Positions 28,376-37,330 are shown, counted from the first letter of the stretch. The stretch: DNA of 64,000 bases from Mangrovitalea sediminis (GCF_002514725.1 NZ_NTLB01000005.1:186001-250000), one strand, 5' to 3'. The notes: a model not told the origin generated them from the sequence alone. Translations and numbers: made by a program.

Positions 28376-28854
28376 GCGGAGAGATCTCCGTCCTGTTCGT
28401 TTGTCTGGGCAACATCTGTCGCTCGCCCACTGCGCACGGTGTCTTCGAGAAAATGGTGCAGGATGCCGGTTTGCAGGATCGGATTCGGATCGATTCGGCA
28501 GGAACCGGGGCCTGGCACGTCGGGGAATCGCCTGACAAGCGAGCGACGGCTGCCGCGGCGCAGCGCGGTTATCGGCTTGATCACTTGCGTGCCCGCCAGG
28601 CGACGGCGGGTGACTTTTCCCGTTTTGATTACGTCTTGGCGATGGATCGCAGCAATTACGGGGATCTCGAAAGCATACGTCAGGAAGGCTCCTCTGCGCG
28701 CCTGCAGCTGTTTCTTGAGTATGCGGCCCGTTTCGATGAACGGGAAGTGCCGGACCCATATTATGGCGGGGCGGACGGATTCGATCACGTTCTGGATCTG
28801 GTCGAGGATGCTGCAGCGGGATTGTTGAGCCACATCCGGGAGCGCCATCTGTGA
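28372..28854 (+). CDS. Low-molecular-weight protein tyrosine phosphatase
   Basis: 160 aa LMW-PTP. The P-loop [16 protein letters not shown] (CX5R at about residues 11-18) and the general acid loop [21 protein letters not shown] (about 123-143) are intact. Its position between kdsB and murB is conserved in Pseudomonas (PtpA-like). Possible substrates include BY-kinases of exopolysaccharide export, but the one BY-kinase-like protein here lacks its tyrosine cluster. Overlaps kdsB and murB (ATGA, GTGA). Confidence 0.94.
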   Translation: MSGEISVLFVCLGNICRSPTAHGVFEKMVQDAGLQDRIRIDSAGTGAWHVGESPDKRATAAAAQRGYRLDHLRARQATAGDFSRFDYVLAMDRSNYGDLESIRQEGSSARLQLFLEYAARFDEREVPDPYYGGADGFDHVLDLVEDAAAGLLSHIRERHL

Positions 28855-29897
28855 CGCCGAGTGCCAAGCAGTTGAAAACGCAGGTCGACCTGCGTTCGAT
28901 GAATACGCTTGGCGTGTCTGCGATGGCGGCGTGGTTCGTTCGGTTAGCCCGGAAGGATGATCTGCCGTATTGGCTGTCCTGGGCTCGGGAAAAGAGCCTG
29001 CCGGTGTTGATCCTCGGCGGGGGCAGTAATCTTGTGTTGGCTCAGGATTTTCCGGGGCTGGTGATCCAGATGGGCTTGAAAGGGCGTTGTTGGGAGTCCG
29101 TTTCGCAGGAAAGCGCGATTCTTGATGTGGCTGCCGGAGAAAACTGGCATGACACCGTCATGTACAGTGTCGATGCCGGGTATGGCGGTCTGGAAAACCT
29201 CGCCTTGATCCCCGGCACCGTGGGCGCTGCGCCTATTCAGAATATTGGCGCCTATGGTGCTGAACTGGGTGATGTGCTGGCGTCTGTGGACGTCTTTGAC
29301 ACACAGCTCGGCGAGTGGCGGCGAATTGCCCGTCAGGAGTGCCGTTTCGGCTATAGGGACAGCCTGTTCAAGCAGGAGCCGGGGCGCTATGTCGTTACCG
29401 GTGTTCGGTTTGGCCTGTCGCGGCAGCGGCCGCTTAATATAGCGTACCGGGATCTTCAGCAGTATTTTGCGCAGGTGCAACGCGAGCCGTCGTCCTTGAG
29501 CGGGGCAGATGTGGCTCGGGCAGTCATTGCCATTCGCCACGACAAGCTACCCGATCCCACCCGGCTACCCAATGTCGGGAGCTTCTTCAAGAACCCCATT
29601 GTTTCCCGCGCACATTACGAAAAGCTTAGCGCGTCATTCCCGGGGCTGGTCTCTTATCCCGATCCCGGCGGCGTTAAACTGGCGGCAGGCTGGATGATCG
29701 ATCAGTGTGGCTGGAAAGGTTATCGCAATACCCATGTCGGTGTGCATGCACGCCAGGCGTTGGTGCTGATCAACCATGCCAATGGCACGGGCAAGGATAT
29801 TCTGGATCTTGCCAGGGCGATTCAGGCGGATGTGGAAAAAACCTTTGGAGTTATGCTGGAGATCGAGCCTCTGGTCATCGGGGAAGATGCAGCGTAA
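28851..29897 (+). CDS. murB: UDP-N-acetylenolpyruvoylglucosamine reductase
   Basis: FAD/NADPH enzyme of peptidoglycan precursor synthesis, 348 aa, type I MurB. GTG start overlaps the phosphatase stop. FAD domain motifs LPVLILGGGSNLVLAQDF (about 50-67) and NLALIPGTVGAAPIQNIGAYG (about 121-141). The catalytic Ser is in LPNVGSFFKNPIVS (about 240-253) and the C-terminal Glu in MLEIEPLVIG. End of the envelope gene run; in P. aeruginosa rne is the next gene, here a toxin-antitoxin pair is. Confidence 0.98.
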   Translation: MTPSAKQLKTQVDLRSMNTLGVSAMAAWFVRLARKDDLPYWLSWAREKSLPVLILGGGSNLVLAQDFPGLVIQMGLKGRCWESVSQESAILDVAAGENWHDTVMYSVDAGYGGLENLALIPGTVGAAPIQNIGAYGAELGDVLASVDVFDTQLGEWRRIARQECRFGYRDSLFKQEPGRYVVTGVRFGLSRQRPLNIAYRDLQQYFAQVQREPSSLSGADVARAVIAIRHDKLPDPTRLPNVGSFFKNPIVSRAHYEKLSASFPGLVSYPDPGGVKLAAGWMIDQCGWKGYRNTHVGVHARQALVLINHANGTGKDILDLARAIQADVEKTFGVMLEIEPLVIGEDAA

Positions 29898-29973
29898 CGC
29901 CGTTTTGATCGTTGGTTTTTATCTTCGACACCTCCCATGCCGTATCTTCAAAGGTAATAGCGGCTTCCGTCCT

Positions 29974-30546
29974 TTAAATCAGTAGTCGAATCCAGGGAAA
30001 GTGTTTGGGATAGGCTTCGACTGCAATGCCTTGTTCCAGTCGCGCTGCGGTGCGGTAGGGGTGTTCGAAGTCGCTGTTATCGAAAAGCCAGGCTCGATCA
30101 ACTATTTTGATGGCATCGGCCATCAGGGCGTAGGTGCGTTCGTAACGGGCCCTGATCTTATCTTCCGGCACGGGATGTCCGCCGCGGGCCACCCGGTGTT
30201 TGACACGAGCCACATTCAGGGTTGGCGTGTCGAGGTGGCAGTAAATCAGGGTTACCAGATAGCCGGCACGTTTGGCCTCGCTCAGTAATTCCAATTTCGA
30301 GGGATGGCTAAAAACGGTTTCCGTACAAAAGGAGCGACGTTCCCGGATCAAGGTGTCCCGTAACGTTGCGGCTTCCTGGGCCGCCTGCCAGCTGAGTTCG
30401 TCGGTTAACGGCTGATCGTAGCTTTGTGCAATCTGGTCGGCGTTGACAAATGGCAGACCCAGCCGCGCTAAGCGAAAGCGGTAGAAGGTACTTTTTCCTG
30501 AACCGTTAGCGCCAGCGAGTAACCAGAGCTCTGGAATATCAGCCAT
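29974..30546 (-). CDS. Zeta-toxin-family P-loop kinase
   Basis: 190 aa. Walker A LLAGANGSGKSTFYRFRL at about 8-25. FVNADQIAQSY supplies the conserved Asp, and SFCTETVFSHPSKLELLSEA contains the usual T-E-T-V-F/S of zeta proteins. YLVTLIYCHLDTP is followed by an Arg-rich lid, VKHRVARGGHPVPEDKIRARYERT. Zeta toxins phosphorylate UDP-N-acetylglucosamine and block MurA. Start at ATG 30544-30546, overlapping the ParD-like gene by 8 bp. Toxicity is inferred from the family, and some homologues are not toxins. Confidence 0.87.
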   Translation of the reverse strand: MADIPELWLLAGANGSGKSTFYRFRLARLGLPFVNADQIAQSYDQPLTDELSWQAAQEAATLRDTLIRERRSFCTETVFSHPSKLELLSEAKRAGYLVTLIYCHLDTPTLNVARVKHRVARGGHPVPEDKIRARYERTYALMADAIKIVDRAWLFDNSDFEHPYRTAARLEQGIAVEAYPKHFPWIRLLI

Positions 30547-30892
30547 CCTGTTTGGGGTCCAGCAGGACCACATTCCCGTCGCGGGACACTGGAATCGGCT
30601 CTCCGCTTTCGATCAACTCTTTCTTCAGGTCCGAATAGTCCTGATCGCCGCCCAGCGTATCGAACACATAGCGGGATGCAACTTGTCGAACCGGCGAACT
30701 CAGTTCATCCAGCGACAGCCGTCCCTCTATAAAGGCCTGGAGTTGCTGGATGCTCAGTACCGAACTGGATTCCAGCATTCTGCCCAGCTCCACCCAGTGC
30801 TCGATTTGCCCGTTAATGGAGCGGTGGTTGGCTTTACCGGCATTGCGTGCGCGTTCTACCAATTCATCACTCAAGCGTACGGATTGCGGCAT
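30539..30892 (-). CDS. ParD-like antitoxin
   Basis: 117 aa from the ATG at 30890-30892. The N-terminal half has a ribbon-helix-helix-type segment SVRLSDELVERARNAGKANH, then SINGQIEHWVELGRML, typical of ParD-like (PF11903-type) antitoxins. The C-terminal half, LGGDQDYSDLKKELIESGEP and VVLLDPKQDG, is the likely toxin-binding tail. It precedes the zeta kinase and overlaps it by 8 bp, as toxin-antitoxin operons do. The operator repeats just upstream support autoregulation. Confidence 0.85.
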   Translation of the reverse strand: MPQSVRLSDELVERARNAGKANHRSINGQIEHWVELGRMLESSSVLSIQQLQAFIEGRLSLDELSSPVRQVASRYVFDTLGGDQDYSDLKKELIESGEPIPVSRDGNVVLLDPKQDG

Positions 30893-30917
30893 GACATTCC
30901 CTCCTGTGCTGATCCCC

Positions 30918-30970
30918 ATTATACATAAAAATCGCATTTTGCGATTATTGAGTGCATTTTGCGTTTATTG
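30918..30970 (-). promoter_or_regulatory. Promoter and operator repeats of the toxin-antitoxin operon
   Basis: A -10 TATAAT reads on the minus strand at 30918-30923. Just upstream is the palindrome AATCGCATTTTGCGATT (30930-30946). A 20-bp direct repeat begins GCATTTTGCG at 30934 and again at 30954, so the second unit lies exactly two helical turns away. This layout, overlapping the core promoter, fits an RHH antitoxin operator. Confidence 0.7.
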
Positions 30971-31160
30971 ATCCGCTGGCTGGCAGGGTATTGCGGTTGC
31001 TGAAGGGGGCTGTCTGGGGGTGCTAATGCGTTTGTTGATGAAAGTGCGGGGAGGGGGGAGTAAAGGGGCAGTAGGCCTTTCCTGGTTCTACTCGTGGGTA
31101 GAGATTGTCAAAAAAATTGACGGATGGCTTAAGCCGTCGGTCGTTAGCATGACATACAAA

Positions 31161-31193
31161 CAAAGAACGCCCCGGTCGGGGCGTTCTTTGTTC
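31161..31193 (-). terminator. Rho-independent terminator of the PEP-CTERM gene
   Basis: CAAAGAACGCCCC (31161-31173) pairs with GGGGCGTTCTTTG (31178-31190), a 13-bp perfect stem with a 4-nt loop. It begins 12 bp beyond the stop of the minus-strand PEP-CTERM gene. On the minus strand the stem is followed by TTTGTATG, and on the plus strand by TTCAG. Confidence 0.8.
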
Positions 31194-31204
31194 AGCCGCC
31201 GCGA

Positions 31205-31933
31205 TTAAGCGTTAGCTTTACGACGCTTGTAGGCAATGCCAAGGCCTACCAGGCCAAGACCCATCAGAGCCAGCGAGCCGGGCTCCGGAACAGGCTTGAC
31301 GGACTCAACTTCAACGACCATGTCCTGATAGTCGAAGTCAGTACCGTCTTCAAAACCGAGGATGTATTCGTTTGGAGTCCAGGTTCCAGCTGAATTTCCG
31401 CCGATCTGAATTTTGTCTTTGCCCGTTCCTTCATAGGCGACCATGTGGTCTTGACCGTCGCTGTTCAGGTTCGTGTCGGAGTAGAAGACCTTCGAGCCGG
31501 TATTGACGTAGAAGCCAAACAGGTTCTGACCAATGTTGCCCACAATGCTGGTGTTGTTCAGCCAGACGTCGCCATTAGCTTTGATGCTAATGGTTGCCTG
31601 TTGCCCAGCCGCAGAGCTGTGACTCAGCAGAGGAATCAGGTTAGAGCCATTCCCGTACTGGAAAATGCCGAACTGTTCACTCGTGTTCCCAGTCAGCGAG
31701 ATGATGAATGTGCTCGTGGTCGCGCTGGAACCGGTGATTTCCCAGTAGTTATCGCCAGCCACTTGATCGGTGTTCACGTTAACACTGCTGGTGCCGCCGA
31801 CAGTGATGCCATTAATAACCTGTTGCAGCGATTGCTCATTCGCAGGTGACGGCTGAATGACGGTGGCGCTTACGGTTGATGCAAACGCTGCACATGCCAC
31901 AACGAGAGCAACTTTAAGTTTGGAGAATTTCAT
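31205..31933 (-). CDS. PEP-CTERM sorted surface protein with DUF4114-like domain
   Basis: 242 aa from ATG 31931-31933, which has GGAG upstream. Signal peptide at about 1-24 (KFSKLKVALVVACAAFASTVSA). The mature part is Ser/Thr/Asn-rich. ILGFEDGTDFDYQDMVVEVE at about residues 190-210 resembles DUF4114. The C-terminus carries the full tripartite PEP-CTERM: VPEP at about 215, hydrophobic LALMGLGLVGLGIAY and basic KRRKANA. Substrate for the exosortase XrtA encoded 13.5 kb downstream. A sigma-54-type promoter lies about 125 bp upstream. Confidence 0.92.
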   Translation of the reverse strand: MKFSKLKVALVVACAAFASTVSATVIQPSPANEQSLQQVINGITVGGTSSVNVNTDQVAGDNYWEITGSSATTSTFIISLTGNTSEQFGIFQYGNGSNLIPLLSHSSAAGQQATISIKANGDVWLNNTSIVGNIGQNLFGFYVNTGSKVFYSDTNLNSDGQDHMVAYEGTGKDKIQIGGNSAGTWTPNEYILGFEDGTDFDYQDMVVEVESVKPVPEPGSLALMGLGLVGLGIAYKRRKANA

Positions 31934-32468
31934 GGGGTAACTCCGCAATTTTTTCAGTTGATTCCAGTGCAGGAGGCCATTGTGCAGCGTATTCACTCGC
32001 CTTTAATTCCCTCTGCCCTTTACAACGTTAGTCAGGCTTTTCGGATCGCAATCACCATAAGCAATTGTGGTGCCAACTTAAAAATAACAGCTAGAACAAC
32101 GAGATACGATTGCTCCAAAAAAGGTGGTGTAAAATATGCTGACAAACACAGCGTGTCGTGACGGTGAATCCCAATGTCGACTGGCTCCGGTGCGGGGATA
32201 CTACGCAGTGATAGAGGCATTTGTATCAAATTGTCTCCACCGGGGAATTAGCGACACCTCGTTACATATCGACTGATCTGCGGCATATTCGAATGACATC
32301 CTTCACGTTAAATAGTCATCCTGAATGTTCTGTAGGCGCCGTATGCGCCGGGGTTCCTGTCGACGTTGATTCACAAGGCGAATTTTTCATGGCTGAAATC
32401 TCCGCAATTCTCCAGGGTATCTCGCATTCGGAGTGGCCCGATTCTCGTCTGTTCATGGAGTGCGCGAC
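31934..32468. other. Divergent regulatory region between the PEP-CTERM gene and macA
   Basis: 535 bp. It contains the sigma-54-type promoter at 32060-32076. No other gene is convincing; small open frames here lack ribosome sites. 32100-32400 may hold the activator's enhancer sites and the macA promoter, neither recognised with confidence. Confidence 0.5.
32060..32076 (-). promoter_or_regulatory. Sigma-54-type promoter of the PEP-CTERM gene
   Basis: On the minus strand the sequence reads TTGGCACCACAATTGCT, matching the sigma-54 consensus (TGGCAC, five bases, TTGC) exactly in both elements and spacing. Transcription would start near 32048, giving a leader of about 115 nt before the gene at 31933. 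PEP-CTERM genes in XrtA bacteria are known to be preceded by sigma-54 promoters that are recognised with the response regulator PrsR. No enhancer sequence was identified. Confidence 0.75.
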
Positions 32469-33710
32469 ATGACGACAACTCCGGAAAGGTCGAACCGGGT
32501 TGAGGCGGCCCGAGGTACGCGTGGTGCGCATAGCCCGGTGAAAGGTCGGGCGCCACGGAATAGAGGTCTGCGCTGGTTGATCGTCGGGGTTATTCTGGTT
32601 CTGGCTGTTGGGGCCGGGGTGACTTATCGGCTGCGCCTCAACGACGCCTCACCACATTATGCCCTGGCGACCGTCACACGCGGCAATATAGAAAAGACCG
32701 TTACGGCACTGGGCTCGATTAAGCCAAAGGATTATGTGGACGTCGGTGTCCAGGTTTCCGGCCAGTTGCAGAAGATCTGGGTCGCCATCGGTGACCGTGT
32801 CAGCAAGGGACAGCTGCTGGCGGAGATCGATCCCAAAGTGTACGAGACCCGGGTCAGCACCGATAAGGCGAATATGGCGAGCCTCAAGGCCCAGTTGTTG
32901 GAGAAAGAGGCCGCGTTGACGCTGGCCCGACAGCAATACAACAGGAACCTGAATCTTTTTAAGGAAAATGCTGTCAGCCAGGACACCCTGCAGACCAGTC
33001 ATTCTGCAGTGAAGGTGGCTCAGGCACAGATCCTTTCCTACCGTGCGCAGATCGACTCAGCCCAGGCTGCTTTGGATGGCGACGAGGCCAGTCTGGGCTA
33101 CACCAAGATTTATGCACCGATGTCCGGCACTGTCGTGACGGAGCCGGCCGTTGAAGGTCAGACACTCAACGCCAATCAGACGACGCCGACCATCTTGGAA
33201 ATCGCGAATCTCGATACCATGACGGTGTGGGCGCAGGTGGCCGAAGCTGACATCAATCGCCTTAAAGTCGGTATGCCGGTCTACTTCACCACACTCGGCA
33301 TGCCTGATCAGCGGTGGCACGCCACGGTTCGCCAGATTCTCCCTACGCCGGAAACCGTGAACGACGTGATTCTTTACGACGTGCTGATCGATATCGCGAA
33401 CCCGAATCATGTCTTGATGAGCAGTATGACGGCGCAGGTTTTCTTCGTCCTCGGCGCCGTGCGCGACGTTCCTGTGGTACCGGTTTCGGCGCTCCATTAC
33501 GATCAGGAGGGCGGTAAAAATCAGGCTTTTGTCATGGTTATGACGGCTCAGGGGCCTCGTCGCAGGCTGGTGGATATTGGCCTACAAAATCGTACAGAGG
33601 CTGAGGTGAAATCGGGACTTCAGCCCGGCGACAAGGTCATTGTCGGCGAACTCTCCGCCACGGCCGCATCTCAGGGGCGTCGCCGCTTCGGCATGGGGCC
33701 GCACCTATGA
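32469..33710 (+). CDS. macA: MacA-type periplasmic adaptor protein
   Basis: Membrane-fusion (RND/HlyD-like) subunit of a tripartite exporter, 413 aa. Start ATG 32469, with GGAG 7 nt upstream. N-terminal helix at about 35-58 (LRWLIVGVILVLAVGAGVTY), lipoyl half-motif VQVSGQLQKIWVAIGDRVSKG (about 94-114), alpha-hairpin (about 130-210) and the second lipoyl half IYAPMSGTVVTEPAVEGQTL. Last 4 bp overlap macB. Ends with an FGMGPHL tail. Confidence 0.92.
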   Translation: MTTTPERSNRVEAARGTRGAHSPVKGRAPRNRGLRWLIVGVILVLAVGAGVTYRLRLNDASPHYALATVTRGNIEKTVTALGSIKPKDYVDVGVQVSGQLQKIWVAIGDRVSKGQLLAEIDPKVYETRVSTDKANMASLKAQLLEKEAALTLARQQYNRNLNLFKENAVSQDTLQTSHSAVKVAQAQILSYRAQIDSAQAALDGDEASLGYTKIYAPMSGTVVTEPAVEGQTLNANQTTPTILEIANLDTMTVWAQVAEADINRLKVGMPVYFTTLGMPDQRWHATVRQILPTPETVNDVILYDVLIDIANPNHVLMSSMTAQVFFVLGAVRDVPVVPVSALHYDQEGGKNQAFVMVMTAQGPRRRLVDIGLQNRTEAEVKSGLQPGDKVIVGELSATAASQGRRRFGMGPHL

Positions 33711-35659
33711 CGACCGAAACCTCTGATCGTGCTGAACCGCTGTTGTCCTTAAGTGAGATATCCCGCATTTACGAGCGGGGCGATAACCGGGTTTATGCGC
33801 TCGACAAGGTCTCTTTGGACATTTTTCCCGGCGAGTTCGTTGCCATTATGGGGCAGTCCGGCTCGGGCAAATCGACGCTGATGAACATCATTGGCTGTCT
33901 CGATCGTCCTTCTGAGGGCACCTACGCCGTGAATGGGCAGGATGTCGCAGCACTGACTCGCGACGAACTGGCTGGGTTGCGGCGAGACACCTTTGGTTTC
34001 ATCTTTCAGCGTTACAACCTGCTGGAGACGGTGACGGCTGTTGAAAATGTTGAAATTCCCGCCGTCTATGCCGGCAGGTCCCGTCGTTCCCGCCTGGAGC
34101 GCGCGCGTGCCTTGCTGGATACCCTGGGCTTGGCGGATCGCGCAGAACACCGCCCCAGTGAACTGTCTGGTGGTCAGCAGCAGCGCGTGTCTATTGCGCG
34201 TGCGCTGATGAATGATGCTGAAGTCATTCTGGCCGATGAGCCGACAGGCGCCCTGGATTCTCAAAGTGGTGACGATGTCCTGACACTTCTCAAGCAGCTG
34301 CATGCTCAGGGGCGCACCATCGTGCTGATTACCCATGATAATGACGTGGCTGCCCATGCTGAGCGCGTGATTCGTATTGCGGACGGCCGGATTGTCGATG
34401 ACACGGGCGTGGTGCATCGTTGGCCTCCGGTACAAGCCGTTGAGCGGGCGTTGCACACAGGTGGCTTCATGTCCGATTTGAGTGAAGCGGTAAAAATGGC
34501 GCTGCGTTCGTTGCGTGCCAATCTTTTTCGATCTTCCCTGACATTGTTGGGGATCGTAATCGGTGTTGCGGCCGTCGTGTCGATGTTGGCGATTGGCGAA
34601 GGCAGCCGACTGTCCGTATTGAGAAGCATCGAGTCGATGGGGACCAACCTGGTCATGATTCGGCCTGGGGCGCCAGGCCTGCGCAGCAGTGGAGATATCA
34701 TCACGTTGACGCCGGGGGACGCAAAGGCCTTGCAGGCGATTCCCGGGGTCGAGAACGTCAGTCCGGAGCGTAACTCCCAAATGACGCTGCGCTACGGCAG
34801 TGAAGATTACCGGACACGTGTTCAGGGTGTCTGGCCAGGGTATGCCCTGGCGCGGGACTGGACGATGGCAACGGGCGGTTTTGTCACCCAGAGCGATGTG
34901 ACCAGCTATGCACCTGTGGTCGTACTGGGGCAAACCGCCGCCAGGAACCTGTTTCCCAGCGGTACAGATCCCATTGGCAAGTATGTGCTGATCCAGAATG
35001 TTCCTTTCGAGGTTATCGGTGTCCTCTCGCCGAAAGGCGCCACGCCCTTTGGGTCAGACCAGGACGATGTCGCCATGGTGCCCTTGTCCACGGGTTTTAT
35101 GCGGCTATTTGGGCGTCAGTACGTCAATACCATCATGCTCAAGGTCGACGATGCCTCGAAAATCGACAGCATCCAGACTGCAATCACCCGGTTATTGGTC
35201 AGCCGTCACCGGACCCAGGACTTCCAGGTACGCAACACCGCTTCGATATTGCAGATGGCCAACGATACCCAACAGACGATGACGGTGCTGCTGGGTACTG
35301 TAGCGGCTATTTCGCTGTTGGTGGGTGGGATTGGTGTCATGAATATCATGCTGGTCAGTGTCACTGAGCGTAAGCGGGAGATTGGGATCCGGATGGCCAC
35401 GGGCGCCCGGCCAGGCAACATCCTGCTTCAGTTCAACACCGAAGCCTTGGTGATATGCGGTATCGGCGGACTCGTCGGCGTTGCGTTGGGCGTTTTGTCT
35501 GGAGTGGTCGCCAAGACTTTTGGTGTATCGGTGGCCTTTTCGACGGCGCCGGCGGTACTGGCATTTTCTTGTGCGTTTGCCACGGGATTGCTGTTCGGGT
35601 TTCTGCCGGCGAGGCAAGCCTCTCGTCTGGACCCGGTCGTCGCATTGGCGGCGGAGTAG
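33707..35659 (+). CDS. macB: MacB-type ABC exporter (ATPase-permease fusion)
   Basis: 650 aa. N-terminal ABC ATPase (about 10-235) with Walker A GQSGSGKSTLMN, signature LSGGQQQRVSIARAL and Walker B VILADEPTGALD. The permease has one helix at about 280-300, a large periplasmic domain (about 310-525) and three C-terminal helices with MacB-fold motif ISLLVGGIGVMNIMLVSVTE and RKREIGIRMATGARP. Works with MacA and the outer-membrane channel. Usual substrates are macrolides or peptides; here the position next to an XrtA locus suggests a secreted peptide or lipid, a guess. Confidence 0.93.
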   Translation: MTTETSDRAEPLLSLSEISRIYERGDNRVYALDKVSLDIFPGEFVAIMGQSGSGKSTLMNIIGCLDRPSEGTYAVNGQDVAALTRDELAGLRRDTFGFIFQRYNLLETVTAVENVEIPAVYAGRSRRSRLERARALLDTLGLADRAEHRPSELSGGQQQRVSIARALMNDAEVILADEPTGALDSQSGDDVLTLLKQLHAQGRTIVLITHDNDVAAHAERVIRIADGRIVDDTGVVHRWPPVQAVERALHTGGFMSDLSEAVKMALRSLRANLFRSSLTLLGIVIGVAAVVSMLAIGEGSRLSVLRSIESMGTNLVMIRPGAPGLRSSGDIITLTPGDAKALQAIPGVENVSPERNSQMTLRYGSEDYRTRVQGVWPGYALARDWTMATGGFVTQSDVTSYAPVVVLGQTAARNLFPSGTDPIGKYVLIQNVPFEVIGVLSPKGATPFGSDQDDVAMVPLSTGFMRLFGRQYVNTIMLKVDDASKIDSIQTAITRLLVSRHRTQDFQVRNTASILQMANDTQQTMTVLLGTVAAISLLVGGIGVMNIMLVSVTERKREIGIRMATGARPGNILLQFNTEALVICGIGGLVGVALGVLSGVVAKTFGVSVAFSTAPAVLAFSCAFATGLLFGFLPARQASRLDPVVALAAE

Positions 35660-35662
35660 GCG

Positions 35663-37099
35663 ATGATGACATTCCGAGTGAAGGGCCTGCCCGCCAAGCC
35701 TCTCCCGTTGAGTCACATGTTGGTGCTCACCGTGGTCGTCACACTGCTTTCCGCCTGCTCGGTAACGCCGGCTTATCAAAAGCCGCTCGTTACGCTTCCA
35801 CAGCAGTGGTCGCCCGTTGCGGCTAACGTCACGCATCAGGTGCAGGCAGGGCGAGCGTGGTGGTCCCACTTCGGTAACAGCGAATTGGATGATCTGGTAT
35901 CGCAGGCGCTGGCCAGGAACCATGACTTGAAGGCCGCTATGCAACGCGTGGCGCAGGCGAGGGCGCAGGTACGTGTTGCCGGGGCAGGGTTACGGCCCTC
36001 GTTGAGCGGTAGCGTCTCCGCAACCCGTAGCCATAACCGCGGTGCAAGCGGCGATGGTAAAACCTCCTATGAGGGGTTGCTGTCGGCCAGTTACGAATTG
36101 GACCTTTGGGGTGCCAATCGGGCCTCGTTGACTGCCGCTGAAGCGTCTGCGGAGAAAAGTGTCTACGATCGGGCGGCGTTAGCGCTGGTGGTGGAGGCGG
36201 AAGTCGCTTCGGATTATTTCCAGGTTCTGGCATTGAAGGATCGTATCAGGGTTGCACGTCGCAATCTGGCGGCGGCGGAAGACCTGTTGAAGCTTGTCAG
36301 AGCCGAGTATGCCCAGGGGGCGACATCCGCCCTGGAAGTCGCCCAGCAGGAAACGACTGTTTATAACGATCAGGCCAAGATCCCTCAGCTCACGGCGCAG
36401 AAGGTGAATCTGGAGCATGCCATTGCGGTGCTTATTGGGGTTCCGCCGCAGGCGTTTAGTGTGAAGTCTGAGGGACTGGATGCCGTCTCACTGCCGGCGA
36501 TCGGTGCCGGTCAGCCGAGTACCCTGTTGGAGCGTCGACCCGATATCCGCTCAGCGGAGGCGGCACTTCGCGGCGCAAATGCCGACGTGGGTATTGCCCG
36601 GGCGGCGTTTTTGCCCGCGCTGGATCTTAGTGCGAGTGCAGGATTAGCCGGCCTCATCACCGGAGGGGCATCCACAGTGGCATCACTTGTCGCCCAGATG
36701 ACGGCGCCTCTCTATAAGGGCGGTGAGCTCCGCGGGCAATTGGCTGTCTCTAAAGCCAAATTGGCGGAGTTGGTGGAGAACTATCGACAAGCGGTTTTGG
36801 CCGCATTGCAGGATGTCGAGGATGCCCAGTCGTCGATTTATTACGGTCATCGGCAGGTCGCGCTGCTGAAGCGCGCGGCGGTCAGTGCCCAGCGGGCCTA
36901 TCATCTGGCCAGAGTCAGGTTTAAGGCGGGTTCGGTGGACTTCCTGAGTGTGCTGTCGGCAGAACAGGCGCAACTGAGTGCCGATGATGCCTTGCTTCAG
37001 GCCCAGGCCAGCCAGTTTGTTAACGCCGCTGGATTGTTCAAAGCGCTTGGCGGTGGTTGGGACCTTCGGGAAGGGACGGCCGGTAAGGGTAATTCCTAG
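35663..37099 (+). CDS. Outer-membrane efflux lipoprotein (NodT/OprM family)
   Basis: 478 aa TolC-like outer-membrane channel. The signal sequence ends in a lipobox, LLSACSVTPAYQKP (Cys at about 32), so it is a lipidated member like OprM. Two OEP repeats follow (about 70-260 and 280-470), with RPDIRSAEAALRGANADVGI near 293. Three bp after macB, so macA-macB-channel form one operon for a complete exporter. Confidence 0.92.
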   Translation: MMTFRVKGLPAKPLPLSHMLVLTVVVTLLSACSVTPAYQKPLVTLPQQWSPVAANVTHQVQAGRAWWSHFGNSELDDLVSQALARNHDLKAAMQRVAQARAQVRVAGAGLRPSLSGSVSATRSHNRGASGDGKTSYEGLLSASYELDLWGANRASLTAAEASAEKSVYDRAALALVVEAEVASDYFQVLALKDRIRVARRNLAAAEDLLKLVRAEYAQGATSALEVAQQETTVYNDQAKIPQLTAQKVNLEHAIAVLIGVPPQAFSVKSEGLDAVSLPAIGAGQPSTLLERRPDIRSAEAALRGANADVGIARAAFLPALDLSASAGLAGLITGGASTVASLVAQMTAPLYKGGELRGQLAVSKAKLAELVENYRQAVLAALQDVEDAQSSIYYGHRQVALLKRAAVSAQRAYHLARVRFKAGSVDFLSVLSAEQAQLSADDALLQAQASQFVNAAGLFKALGGGWDLREGTAGKGNS

Positions 37100-37330
37100 G
37101 CGCCCGGAGCGGGTCCTCTGATTATCCTGCGACCAGGGAAGGATGATCGGCGCGATACGATCATTGCGATTGCAATGGAGGCCCGCATAGCAAGCGGCCT
37201 TCCGTCGGTACCGGAAACGGTGGGGATTTGGTGTTCCGGTCGGCACAGTGGGTCGACATCGCCTTATCACCAAGATCGACTTTTCACCAAGAAAGAAGGT
37301 CATTACAAAAAAGTACATCAGGAGAACGCT

